Shown here piece by piece: positions 5,999 to 12,743 of a stretch of 12,770 nucleotides of DNA; the first letter of the stretch is position 1; every line of letters starts with the position of its first letter. Under the pieces are notes generated by a model. That model was not told the origin of the DNA. It saw only the letters and a program-made list of their open reading frames with translations, and ran no database searches. The translations under genes were made by a program, and so were the position numbers. This DNA is from JBDGPU01 sp042219525 (GTDB lineage Archaea > Halobacteriota > Halobacteria > Halobacteriales > Haloferacaceae): positions 1 through 12,770 of the forward strand of contig JBDGPU010000111.1 of the NCBI GenBank assembly GCA_042219525.1, given 5' to 3'.

Positions 5999-6010
5999 CT
6001 TAAAAATCTT
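5999..6010 (-). promoter_or_regulatory. Putative TATA box of the small membrane protein gene
   Basis: The minus strand reads AAGATTTTTAAG, centred about 28 bases before the ATG at 5976. This is the normal leaderless spacing seen for other genes in the window and is the main argument that this ATG is the native start. Confidence 0.5.
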
Positions 6011-6038
6011 CGGCATACATAGAGTCTCCGGTGCTAAA

Positions 6039-6060
6039 GGCGAGCGAGTAACTGCTCGCC
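6039..6060. repeat. Perfect 7-base inverted repeat
   Basis: GGCGAGC (6039-6045) and GCTCGCC (6054-6060) are perfectly complementary around an 8-base loop. It lies upstream of the leftward membrane-protein promoter and could be an operator or a terminator-like hairpin. No T run follows. Confidence 0.5.
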
Positions 6061-6268
6061 ACCGACACGAGAAAACTACTGGCTGAGCCCAAATCGTCGC
6101 GTCTTACGGCTGTTAAGATGCAAAATTCGGAGTGTCAGCCCCGCCCAGGATTGAACCGAGCCAGAAACGGGGACGACACGACAGCGGGACGGTCCCGAAG
6201 CAGGGGTCGCGAATCGGCAGTTTCGAACCACGTCCTCTCTCAGTCGACGGATTTCAGGGAGGCAGGGG

Positions 6269-6275
6269 ATTTTTC
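6269..6275 (+). promoter_or_regulatory. Putative TATA box of DUF5786-DUF99 genes
   Basis: ATTTTTC is centred about 30 bases before the ATG at 6302. It lies between an upstream in-frame ATG's plausible promoter zone and the gene, and supports 6302 as the start. Confidence 0.45.
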
Positions 6276-6301
6276 TGTACCGATTGTTAATGTTATTCTG
6301 T

Positions 6302-6481
6302 ATGGGCTTCGGAAGCTACGATGAATCCGAGCAGGAGAATCAGGACCTCGACGCTGATTTCGAAGACGACGACGGTGTACAGACGGGCGAGAAAACCCAC
6401 GAAGGCAGCGTCGAATACGAGATCGGGGCCTCGAACGACGAACTCCTGAATCGGCTTCAAGATATCAAAAACGAGGAATAG
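6302..6481 (+). CDS. Small acidic haloarchaeal protein, DUF5786-like
   Basis: This 59-residue, very acidic protein begins MGFGSYDESEQENQDLDADF, a start I associate with the haloarchaeal DUF5786 family, whose function is unknown. The N-terminal half is Asp/Glu-rich and probably disordered (EDDDGV). The C-terminal half is more ordered: a VEYEIGASNDELLNRLQDIK segment predicted as a strand, then an amphipathic helix. I chose the ATG at 6302 over one 18 bases earlier because the conserved start begins here and the promoter box fits. The next gene begins three bases after its stop, so the two are probably co-transcribed. The family name rests on memory of the pattern, not on a search. Confidence 0.8.
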   Translation: MGFGSYDESEQENQDLDADFEDDDGVQTGEKTHEGSVEYEIGASNDELLNRLQDIKNEE

Positions 6482-6484
6482 GCG

Positions 6485-7045
6485 GTGAAACCCGGGAGTC
6501 GGACCCTCGGCGTCGCCGCCTCGGCCGGCGACGACGTCGCCCGCCTCGCCGGAGCCGTCGTCCGCGCCGATGGGACCCTCGACGGGCTCGTCTACGGAGC
6601 CTGTCGCGTCGGCGGCACGGACGCAACGACCGCGATCGCTGCGCTTTTTCACCGACTGGACCGCGAGGACGTCCAGCGACTGCTCCTCGCGGGCGTCGCC
6701 CCCGCCTGGTTCAACCTCGTCGACATGGACACGCTGGCCGAGGCGGTCGACCGTCCCGTCATCGCGGTGGCCTTCGAGTCGAGTCCCGGCCTCGAGCCGG
6801 CCCTCCGCAAGCACTTCTCGGGCGACGCCCTCGCTGAACGCCTCGCTGTCTACCGCTCCCTCCCGCCGCGCCACCGCGTCGCGGTCGACGGCCACGACCT
6901 GTTCGTGCGAGCCGTCGGCGTCGACGAGGACCGCGCGGCCGAAATCGTCCGCCAGCACACGGAGGTCGGGGGCCGGCCGGAGCCGGTCCGTGTCGCCGGT
7001 ATCGCCGCCAGCGCGCACCGCGAGGCGGTCGAACGCGAGGAGTGA
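6485..7045 (+). CDS. DUF99 (UPF0215) family protein
   Basis: This 186-residue protein belongs to DUF99, an archaeal family with an RNase H-like fold related to endonuclease V. The biochemical role is not established. Recognisable parts are the start KPGSRTLGVAAS, the GxxGTDAT-like turn at about 43-49, the characteristic GVAPAWFNLVDMDTLAE segment at 71-86, and PVIAVAFESSPGLEPAL. The start is GTG at 6485, three bases after the previous stop; no ATG is near. Whether the acidic residues needed for an EndoV-type metal site are kept is doubtful: the first position has Val-Ala where nucleases carry Asp. It may bind nucleic acid without cutting. It lies between DUF5786 and a DNA glycosylase, so a DNA or RNA maintenance role is possible. 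Confidence 0.82.
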   Translation: MKPGSRTLGVAASAGDDVARLAGAVVRADGTLDGLVYGACRVGGTDATTAIAALFHRLDREDVQRLLLAGVAPAWFNLVDMDTLAEAVDRPVIAVAFESSPGLEPALRKHFSGDALAERLAVYRSLPPRHRVAVDGHDLFVRAVGVDEDRAAEIVRQHTEVGGRPEPVRVAGIAASAHREAVEREE

Positions 7046-7112
7046 CCGCAATCGGGAGTGACGGTGACGGCGACGGCGACACCGACGCCGACACCGGCGA
7101 GCGAAACGGGCG

Positions 7113-7119
7113 AATTTAT
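7113..7119 (+). promoter_or_regulatory. Putative TATA box of the uracil-DNA glycosylase gene
   Basis: AATTTAT is centred about 28 bases before the ATG at 7144. It lies downstream of a possible GTG start at 7042, which argues for the shorter glycosylase. Confidence 0.45.
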
Positions 7120-7143
7120 GGCCGCCGGCGTCGGTGTGTCGGT

Positions 7144-7776
7144 ATGAGCGGAAACGCGGCGAACGACGGCTCGGGCGCCGACGCGCTGGACGAGGACCTC
7201 TGTGTCCAGGAGTGCGAGCGTTGCCCGGCGCTAGTCGACTCGCGCAGTCGGATCGTCAACGGCGTCGGCCCCGCCGACGCGGACCTCGTCTTCGTCGGCG
7301 AGGGGCCGGGTGAGCAGGAGGACCAGCAGGGCGAACCCTTCGTCGGGCGCTCCGGCGACGTCCTCGACGAGGCGCTCCGGGACGCGGGTCTCGCCCGCGC
7401 CGACGTGCGGATCACGAACTGCGTCCGGTGTCGCCCGCCGGAGAACCGCGACCCACACAAAGAGGAGCTGGCAAACTGCCGCGGCTACTTAGAGATGGAG
7501 CTTGCCCGCATCGACCCGGACGTCATCGTCACGCTCGGGAAAGTGCCGAGCCAGGACCTCCTCGACCGCGACGTCGCCATCACGAAGGAGGCCGGCGACG
7601 TCAACGAAGCCCGGATCGCGGGCGAATCGCGGCGCGTCCTGCTGTCGGTGCATCCGGCGGCGACCCTGTACGACCGGAGCCAGCGCGAGGGCTTCTTCGA
7701 GACCATCGTGGAGGCCGCGGACCTGGCGGGAGCAACCGAGAGCGACGGCGGACAGGCGCGGCTGGGCGAGTACTGA
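7144..7776 (+). CDS. Family 4 uracil-DNA glycosylase (4Fe-4S)
   Basis: This enzyme removes uracil from DNA as the first step of base excision repair. The 210-residue protein has the iron-sulfur ligands of family 4: Cys24 and Cys27 (CERC), Cys96 (VRCRPPENR) and Cys112 (ANCRGYL). The uracil-binding and catalytic motif is at 51-72 (VGEGPGEQED, then EPFVGRSG). The second active-site motif is SVHPAATL at 168-175. The GEGPG form, rather than GQDPY, is family 4-like. The first 18 residues are an acidic tail. A GTG at 7042 would overlap the DUF99 stop as GTGA and add 34 low-complexity residues. The ATG with its own promoter box is preferred. It ends 45 bases from the convergent phnE stop. Confidence 0.93.
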   Translation: MSGNAANDGSGADALDEDLCVQECERCPALVDSRSRIVNGVGPADADLVFVGEGPGEQEDQQGEPFVGRSGDVLDEALRDAGLARADVRITNCVRCRPPENRDPHKEELANCRGYLEMELARIDPDVIVTLGKVPSQDLLDRDVAITKEAGDVNEARIAGESRRVLLSVHPAATLYDRSQREGFFETIVEAADLAGATESDGGQARLGEY

Positions 7777-7821
7777 ACTGGCGCTCCATCGCGGAAAAAG
7801 CCGAGGGACCGGACGCGGCGC

Positions 7822-8856
7822 TTACTCCTCTTCGACGCCGATACCGAGCCACTTCTTGCCGTTCGCGAGGTCCTGCGCGGCTTCGAGCAGGCCCTTGCCC
7901 TCGTGTTCGCTGGGGCGCAAGCGCGCGCGGACCCGGGAGGAGACCATCTCCACCGAGAGGACGATGATGATGACCATGATGATCGCGGCCATGCCTTTCC
8001 CGAACTCGAGGAAGCCGAAGAAGCGGTCCGAGAGGTACCGCCCGATACCACCGGCCCCGACGACACCGAGGGAGACGGCGATCCGGACGTTGATCTCGAA
8101 GATGTACAGCGTCCACGCAATGAAGGAGGTGAACACCTGGCTCAGCATGCCGAAGACGACACGCTGGGGGCCGGAGGCGCCGGTCGAGCCGATGGCTTCG
8201 ATCGGGCCGTCGTCGATCTCCTCCAGTTCGTCGGTGAACAGGCGACCGAGGTTGCCGACGGTGTCGGTCGCGACCGCCAGCAGGGCGCCGACCGGACCGA
8301 GCCCGGCGAGCGGAATGTAGATGAGCACCCAGACCAGCGCCGGGATGGCGCGGATCGTCGACATGGTGCCGCGGAAGATGAAGTTGAAGGGGAACGGCGT
8401 GACGCGCTCGCTGCCGAGCACGCCGAACAGCAGCGCGAGCGGGAAGCCGAGCACGGTCCCACAGAAGCCGATCGCGATCGTGATGACCGAGAGGCCCACG
8501 AGCCCGTCCTGTTCCATGAGGCTCTCGTAGAGCGTCCACGGTCGGATCAGGCTCTCCCAGATCGCGCGCGGCCCTTCGATATTGTTCCGACTGGTGTACG
8601 TCGTGAAGTCGACGAAGTTCGGCGGCAGGAAGTCGACGAGCGACCGGATGAATCCGGGGAACGTGCGGACGATGTCCGCGAGCTTGAAGCCGATGAACGT
8701 CAGCCCGGCGGCGGTGACGATGCCGAGCAGGAGCACGCCTATCGTTGTCAGAATACGGCGGATCCGCTGGTTGCGTTCGATCTGGCTGAGCACCTCGTCG
8801 ATGCTGTCGTTGGAGTCAGCGGCGTCGGAGCCAGCGGAGTTCGACTCGCCGCTCAT
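7822..8856 (-). CDS. phnE: Phosphonate/phosphate ABC transporter permease PhnE
   Basis: This is the membrane subunit of a PhnCDE-type importer; it forms the channel as a dimer. The 344 residues exceed the usual 260-290 because of an acidic Ser/Asp-rich N-terminal tail of about 30 residues and a C-terminal extension. Membrane segments are seen near 36-58, 119-146, 170-197, 240-256 and 287-303. The cytoplasmic EAA loop that meets PhnC is at 220-241 (EAIGSTGASGPQRVVFG). The PhnE-typical ending NVRIAVSLGVVGAGGIGRYL is at 256-274. The ATG at 8854-8856 overlaps the phnC stop as ATGA, indicating coupled translation. The solute could be phosphonate, phosphite or phosphate. No C-P lyase genes are in the window. 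Confidence 0.93.
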   Translation of the reverse strand: MSGESNSAGSDAADSNDSIDEVLSQIERNQRIRRILTTIGVLLLGIVTAAGLTFIGFKLADIVRTFPGFIRSLVDFLPPNFVDFTTYTSRNNIEGPRAIWESLIRPWTLYESLMEQDGLVGLSVITIAIGFCGTVLGFPLALLFGVLGSERVTPFPFNFIFRGTMSTIRAIPALVWVLIYIPLAGLGPVGALLAVATDTVGNLGRLFTDELEEIDDGPIEAIGSTGASGPQRVVFGMLSQVFTSFIAWTLYIFEINVRIAVSLGVVGAGGIGRYLSDRFFGFLEFGKGMAAIIMVIIIVLSVEMVSSRVRARLRPSEHEGKGLLEAAQDLANGKKWLGIGVEEE

Positions 8857-9605
8857 GCTTCCAGCACCTCACTCGGGTCGTCGCCGCCCTCGCCGTAGTA
8901 GATGTCGTCGACGGCCTCCATCGTCAGGTCGTCGCCGTCGCCGTCGAAGACGACTTCGCCGTCACGGATGCCGATGAAGCGGTCGCCGAACTCGCGGGCG
9001 ATGTTTACCTGGTGCAGGCTCGCGATGGTGGTGAGGTTGCGGTCCTTGGCGGCCGACCGCATGTACCCCATCACTTCGGTCGCCGCCTTCGGGTCGAGGC
9101 TGGCGACTGGCTCGTCGGCGAGCAGGAGCGTCGGGTGCTGGACGAGCGCGCGGGCGATACCGACCCGCTGCTGCTGCCCACCGGACATCGACCCGGCACG
9201 CTGTTCCGCCTCCTGCAGCAGGCCGACGGTTTCGAGCGCGTCCAGTGCGGCTCGCTTGTCCTCCTCGTCGTACCACGTAAGGAGGCTCTGGAGCAGTCCC
9301 GTCCGGGAGAGCGCGCCCGTCAGCGCGTTGCGGTAGGCGCTCATGCTCTCGATAACGTAGTGGAGCTGGAACACCATCGCGACGTCGTCCCGGCGGCCTC
9401 GCACTTCCTCGCCGGCGACCTCGACGGTGCCTTCAGTCGGTTCTGTCAACCCGTTCAGGATTCGGAGCAGTGTCGACTTCCCGGCACCAGATGGGCCGAG
9501 GACGACGACGAACTCCCCCTCCTCGATGTCGAACGAGACGCCATCGAGGGCGACTTCGTCTTCGCCGTAGACCTTGCGAAGGTCCTGCACTGAAATGGCA
9601 GGCAT
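8853..9605 (-). CDS. phnC: Phosphonate/phosphate ABC transporter ATPase PhnC
   Basis: This is the cytoplasmic ATPase that powers the PhnCDE importer. At 250 residues it is of normal size. All nucleotide-binding motifs are intact: Walker A GPSGAGKST (37-45), Q-loop Gln80 in MVFQLHYV, signature SGGQQQR (141-147), Walker B LLLADEP (160-166) followed by the SLDP D-loop, and the switch His198 in SLHQV. The RTGLLQSLLTWYDEEDKRAAL region after the Q-loop is typical of PhnC. The ATG at 9603-9605 follows phnD by 50 bases. That gap is A/T-rich (a TTTATAT near 9618-9625 on the minus strand), so an internal promoter cannot be excluded. Confidence 0.95.
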   Translation of the reverse strand: MPAISVQDLRKVYGEDEVALDGVSFDIEEGEFVVVLGPSGAGKSTLLRILNGLTEPTEGTVEVAGEEVRGRRDDVAMVFQLHYVIESMSAYRNALTGALSRTGLLQSLLTWYDEEDKRAALDALETVGLLQEAEQRAGSMSGGQQQRVGIARALVQHPTLLLADEPVASLDPKAATEVMGYMRSAAKDRNLTTIASLHQVNIAREFGDRFIGIRDGEVVFDGDGDDLTMEAVDDIYYGEGGDDPSEVLEA

Positions 9606-9655
9606 TAGTGGGAAAAAATCATATAAATGTTTGAGGGTTCCGAACTCTTCTCGCC

Positions 9656-10591
9656 TCAGGCCTTGTCGAGGAGGTCGGACTCGATACCCAGCTTGTTGGC
9701 GACGTCGATGACCGGCTGGTACGTCTCCAGGTCCGCCTTGCGAACGCCGTCGAACCAGAGGTCGTCGTCCGTACCCTTCTCGCCGTCGGCGCCGAAGTAC
9801 ATGCTATCGGGCGCCTCCTCGAACGCCGAGACGAGCTTCTCCTGCTTCTTGTCGTCCAGCTTCGGGCTGGCGACGATGGGCGCGCGGGGGATACCGCTCT
9901 CCTTGGCGACCTGGGCGACGCCCTCCTTGTAATCGCCCTTCTCGTAGTTCCAGGTGATGAAGCGCCCGACGCCGGCGGCGTCGACCTGGCCATCCATCAG
10001 GGACTTGAACGCCTGCGCGTGGCCGGACCAGGTAGCACTGAAGTCGGCACCCTCATCGGACAGCGGCGCGTCGCCGATTTCGAGCCCCGCCTGCTGGAGC
10101 ATGTACAGCGGGTACAGCGAACCGCTGGCACTGGTCGTGTCGGCGAAGGCGATCTTCTTGCCCTTGAGGTCGGACGGCTTCGAGATGTCCGTCTCCTCAC
10201 GGGTGACGATGACCGAGTGGTAGGTCCAGGACCCGTAGGCGTGCCGCTGAAGCGCGATCTCACACTGCTCACCCTTCACGCCGAGCGCGGCCGCGAACGG
10301 CCCCGTCTCGGCCAGTTCCGCGTTCCCCTCGCCGAGCGCGCGGAGGACCGCGGAGTAGTTCTTCGCGTACTGGAGCTTGACCGAGACGTCGTCGGCGACC
10401 TGTTTGCCGAGGTACTCCTTGACCGGCGTGTACTGTGCCGTCATCTGCTCCTGCGGTTCTGTCGGCGACATCACGAACGTCAGCGTGCCGTCACCGTACG
10501 GCTGGGAACCGAACTGTCCGATACACCCACTGGTGAGAGCAACCCCGCCGATCGCCCCCGCCCCTTTGATGAAGCTCCGTCTGTCCGTCAT
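9656..10591 (-). CDS. phnD: Phosphonate/phosphate-binding lipoprotein PhnD
   Basis: This is the substrate-binding protein of the importer, 311 residues, anchored outside the cell. The N-terminus MTDRRSFIKGAGAIGG has a twin-arginine RRSFIK export motif, a hydrophobic stretch, and a lipobox ending at Cys23 (LTSGC), as is usual for haloarchaeal Tat lipoproteins. The PhnD fold is shown by FVMSPTEP near 39-46, the YHSVIVTR strand at 124-131, and ADTTSASGSLYPLYML at about 150-165, the Ser/Thr-rich oxyanion-binding loop. The EKGTDDDLWFDG insertion near 271-282 is acidic. It is the first gene of the operon. Ligand specificity cannot be decided from sequence. Confidence 0.94.
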   Translation of the reverse strand: MTDRRSFIKGAGAIGGVALTSGCIGQFGSQPYGDGTLTFVMSPTEPQEQMTAQYTPVKEYLGKQVADDVSVKLQYAKNYSAVLRALGEGNAELAETGPFAAALGVKGEQCEIALQRHAYGSWTYHSVIVTREETDISKPSDLKGKKIAFADTTSASGSLYPLYMLQQAGLEIGDAPLSDEGADFSATWSGHAQAFKSLMDGQVDAAGVGRFITWNYEKGDYKEGVAQVAKESGIPRAPIVASPKLDDKKQEKLVSAFEEAPDSMYFGADGEKGTDDDLWFDGVRKADLETYQPVIDVANKLGIESDLLDKA

Positions 10592-10611
10592 GGGACTATC
10601 GGTGTATCCCG

Positions 10612-10621
10612 AAGTTTAGTT
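10612..10621 (-). promoter_or_regulatory. Putative TATA box of phnDCE
   Basis: The minus strand reads AACTAAACTT, centred about 25 bases before the phnD ATG at 10591. Upstream, CTATC...GGTG followed by TA(C)CCC occurs twice (10596-10610 and 10633-10654), a possible operator. Confidence 0.35.
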
Positions 10622-10695
10622 GAAAAGTTTTGCTATCATCGGTGGTTTGATACCCATTGACAATCCGAGTCGGCAGCGAGCACCCCCGCGAGACG

Positions 10696-10702
10696 CAAAA
10701 CG
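10696..10702 (+). promoter_or_regulatory. Putative TATA box of hisH
   Basis: CAAAACG is centred about 25 bases before the ATG at 10724 and 31 before the alternative ATG at 10730, so it does not settle the start. Confidence 0.3.
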
Positions 10703-10723
10703 CTTGTCGGTGGGGGGTCTCGT

Positions 10724-11389
10724 ATGCGTATGAGCATTCCCGAGCCACCCGAGGAGTCGCTGGCGGACGTCGCGGTGGTCGACTACGGACTGGGTAACCT
10801 CCGGTCGGCCACGCGCGGCCTCGAGCGCGCCGGCGCGACGGTCACGATCACCGACGACCCGGCAGACTTCGACGATGCCGACGGCGTCGTCCTCCCCGGC
10901 GTCGGTGCGTTCCGTGAGGGGATGGAGAACGCCGGTCCCTACCGCGACGCCCTCGTCGACGTCGCCGAATCAGGCCAGCCGCTGTTCGGCATCTGCCTCG
11001 GCATGCAGATGCTACTTACGTCGAGTCAGGAAGCCGAGCACGCGGGCCAGGGCGACGTGCGTGGACTGGACCTGATTCCGGGGCGTAACGTCCGGTTCGA
11101 GATCGACAGGAAGGTCCCGCACATGGGCTGGAACGAGCTCTCGGTCGAGCGCGAGCACCCCATCGTCGACGGCGTCGACGGCGAGTACGCCTACTTCGTC
11201 CACTCCTACTACGCGGAGCCGGAGGCGTCGAACGCGGTCGTCGCGAGCACCGACTACGGCGTCGAGTTCCCCGCCGTCGTCGCCAACGACGCCGGCAACG
11301 TCTTCGGGACGCAGTTCCACCCCGAGAAGAGCGGTGAGACCGGCCTGCAGATTCTGCGGAACTTCGTCGACTACTGCGCCGAGCAGTAG
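10724..11389 (+). CDS. hisH: Imidazole glycerol phosphate synthase glutaminase HisH
   Basis: HisH hydrolyses glutamine and passes ammonia to HisF, which forms imidazole glycerol phosphate and AICAR in histidine synthesis. The 221 residues hold a complete class I amidotransferase: VVDYGLGNLRSATRGLERAG at 18-37, the oxyanion-strand motif LPGVGAFREGM, the nucleophile Cys91 in FGICLGMQMLL, VPHMGWNEL at 131-139, YFVHSYY, and His199/Glu201 in TQFHPEKSG. Two in-frame ATGs (10724 and 10730) are possible; the second gives an MSIPEPPEESLAD start. hisF is not in the window. The gene is divergent from phnD and convergent with the MazG-like gene, 27 bases away. Confidence 0.95.
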   Translation: MRMSIPEPPEESLADVAVVDYGLGNLRSATRGLERAGATVTITDDPADFDDADGVVLPGVGAFREGMENAGPYRDALVDVAESGQPLFGICLGMQMLLTSSQEAEHAGQGDVRGLDLIPGRNVRFEIDRKVPHMGWNELSVEREHPIVDGVDGEYAYFVHSYYAEPEASNAVVASTDYGVEFPAVVANDAGNVFGTQFHPEKSGETGLQILRNFVDYCAEQ

Positions 11390-11416
11390 GTCGGCTTCTC
11401 GTTCCGGTTCGGTTCG

Positions 11417-11722
11417 TTACTCCCCCGACCCGGCCTCGCCCGTCTCCTCGATCCGGCGTTCGTACTTCGCGAGCGACTGCTGGAGCGCCTCGTCAGCGTC
11501 GACGTCGGCTGCCTCCGCGACCGACAGCAGCGCGAACAGGGCGTCGCCGATCTCGTCGTCGGCGATCGCGATGGACTCGGGCTCGGCGCCGTAGTCGGTG
11601 CTGGTGGTCGCCTCCTTCGACAGCTCGCCGACCTCGCTGGCGAGGTCGAGCAGTCGATAGGGAAGGGGTGCCTCCATCTCGTGGTCGGCCAGGAAGGCCG
11701 CGACCTGCTCCTGTTGATCCAT
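11417..11722 (-). CDS. MazG-like nucleotide pyrophosphohydrolase
   Basis: This 101-residue, all-helical protein belongs to the MazG/dUTPase-like NTP pyrophosphohydrolase superfamily, which removes pyrophosphate from unwanted nucleotides. The metal-binding signature is present: Glu30 and Glu33 in LASEVGELSKE, and Glu57 and Asp60 in DDEIGDALFALL. The C-terminal KYERRIEE is typical. It is a single-domain form, shorter than bacterial MazG with its two domains. The ATG at 11720-11722 is the natural start; a weak A/T-rich patch lies about 30 bases upstream. The substrate is unknown. It is distantly related in fold to HisE but has its own signature. Confidence 0.88.
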   Translation of the reverse strand: MDQQEQVAAFLADHEMEAPLPYRLLDLASEVGELSKEATTSTDYGAEPESIAIADDEIGDALFALLSVAEAADVDADEALQQSLAKYERRIEETGEAGSGE

Positions 11723-11835
11723 GGCGCTGACTCGGAACGTGCGGCCGACTAAGTGTTACGAAAGCGGGATCGGCTGGATATCTGTATTTGAAGCACTCTC
11801 CGGGAGGTTTTCCCGCGAGTACCCTGACTGAAACG

Positions 11836-11840
11836 TTTAT
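11836..11840 (+). promoter_or_regulatory. Putative TATA box of the HAD hydrolase gene
   Basis: TTTAT is centred about 27 bases before the ATG at 11865 and only 18 before the ATG at 11856. That spacing favours the downstream start. Confidence 0.45.
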
Positions 11841-11864
11841 CAGTGCCAGTGCGCTATGTCAGGT

Positions 11865-12524
11865 ATGACGTACGATACCGTCGTCTTCGATAACGACGGT
11901 GTCCTGTTCGGTCGGACGAGCTTTGACGTCCTTCGGGATGCGACCCAGAAGACATTCGAGAAGTTCGGTGTGACTGATCCGGACCCTGACCACGTAGAAG
12001 ATATGACGATCGGCGCGACTCCCGGACGAGTCGGTACCGTTGCGAACACGTACGGCCTCGATGCCGAGGAGTTCTGGCGTGACCGCGACCACACGCTGTC
12101 GCTCGCCCAGCAGGAAGAGGCGCGTGCGGGACGGAAGACGCCGTACGACGACATCCACACGCTGGACGACCTCGGCGCGTCGATGGGCGTCGTCAGTTCG
12201 AACCAACAGGAGACCGTCGACTTCGTGCTCGACCACTTCGACGTCGCGGACAAGTTCGGCACGGCCTACGGCCGCGCACCGACCATCGAGAGCCTCGACC
12301 TGCGCAAGCCCCACTCCCACTACATCGACCGGGCCCTGGCCGACCTCGACGCCGACAACGCGCTGTTCGTCGGCGACAACGAGTCCGACGTGAAAGCCGC
12401 CGAGAACGCCGGGATCGACTCCGCGTTCATCCGCCGGCCCCACCGTCAGGACTGGGACCTCAACGTCTGGCCCACCTGGATCATCGACGGCCTGGACGAC
12501 CTGCACGACATCTGCGAACCGTAA
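11865..12524 (+). CDS. HAD-superfamily hydrolase (phosphatase-like)
   Basis: This is a 219-residue cytoplasmic phosphatase of the haloacid dehalogenase superfamily. Motif I is VVFDNDGVLF with nucleophile Asp9 and acid/base Asp11. Motif II is GVVSSNQQE with Ser111 or Ser112. Motif III is Lys148 in LRKPHSHYI, and motif IV is FVGDNESDVKAA with Asp171 and Asp175. A helical cap lies between motifs I and II (about 18-95), as in the phosphoglycolate phosphatase-like group. The substrate cannot be assigned. An ATG at 11856 would add three residues (MSG), but promoter spacing favours 11865. The gene stands alone. Confidence 0.9.
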   Translation: MTYDTVVFDNDGVLFGRTSFDVLRDATQKTFEKFGVTDPDPDHVEDMTIGATPGRVGTVANTYGLDAEEFWRDRDHTLSLAQQEEARAGRKTPYDDIHTLDDLGASMGVVSSNQQETVDFVLDHFDVADKFGTAYGRAPTIESLDLRKPHSHYIDRALADLDADNALFVGDNESDVKAAENAGIDSAFIRRPHRQDWDLNVWPTWIIDGLDDLHDICEP

Positions 12525-12602
12525 CGCGGGTCGTCGTGGTGTGACGTGTGGGCGTTTCGCGGTCGCTGGTGGCAACGCTGCGATTCGTGTTCCCGGTCCG
12601 AG

Positions 12603-12611
12603 ATTTATAAA
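12603..12611 (+). promoter_or_regulatory. Strong TATA-like box with no gene behind it
   Basis: ATTTATAAA is one of the best TATA matches in the window. Transcription would start near 12630. No start codon lies there. The first ATG (12651) opens only 12 codons before a TAA, so the product may be a small RNA or a gene beyond the window. Confidence 0.45.
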
Positions 12612-12621
12612 CGGGACTCGC

Positions 12622-12680
12622 AGATCCAGCCGTTACATTTCTCGATAGCAATGCGAACAGCTGGATCTCCCCAATCCAGC
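12622..12680. repeat. Three mutually complementary segments
   Basis: AGATCCAGC (12622-12630) is perfectly complementary to GCTGGATCT (12660-12668). The same middle segment can instead form a hairpin through GCTGGAT (12660-12666), a 7-base loop and ATCCAGC (12674-12680). The two pairings exclude each other. Confidence 0.55.
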
Positions 12681-12728
12681 GTCTTGGGTTAAACTGGTGA
12701 TACGGTCTTGTTCTGGACAGCACCGCAA

Positions 12729-12743
12729 ACACCCAGAAAGCCC
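12729..12743 (-). repeat. Inverted copy of left-end repeat core
   Basis: On the minus strand this reads gggctttctgggtgt, identical over 15 bases to 135-149 of the plus strand. On the minus strand it is preceded by GC-rich sequence containing gctcagcg, as in the left element, so this is probably the edge of a second member of the same family continuing beyond the window. Confidence 0.55.

Larger units (their letters stand above)
5977..6301. other. Gene-free region between membrane-protein gene and DUF5786 gene
   Basis: This is a divergent promoter region. It holds the TATA-like box of the leftward membrane-protein gene (5999-6010), a perfect 7-base hairpin (6039-6060), and the TATA-like box of the rightward DUF5786 gene (6269-6275). 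I found no convincing gene on either strand. The short frames present lack good starts and protein-like composition. Confidence 0.55.

Noticed and set aside
6135..6175. Second tRNA T-arm-like sequence on the minus strand
   Set aside because: A stem with TTCAATC loop can be drawn, but with several G-T pairs and no acceptor partner or cloverleaf.
7903..8898. Long plus-strand open frame opposite phnE
   Set aside because: It is antisense to a full permease; the Asp/Glu/Arg-rich translation is a shadow of membrane-helix codons.
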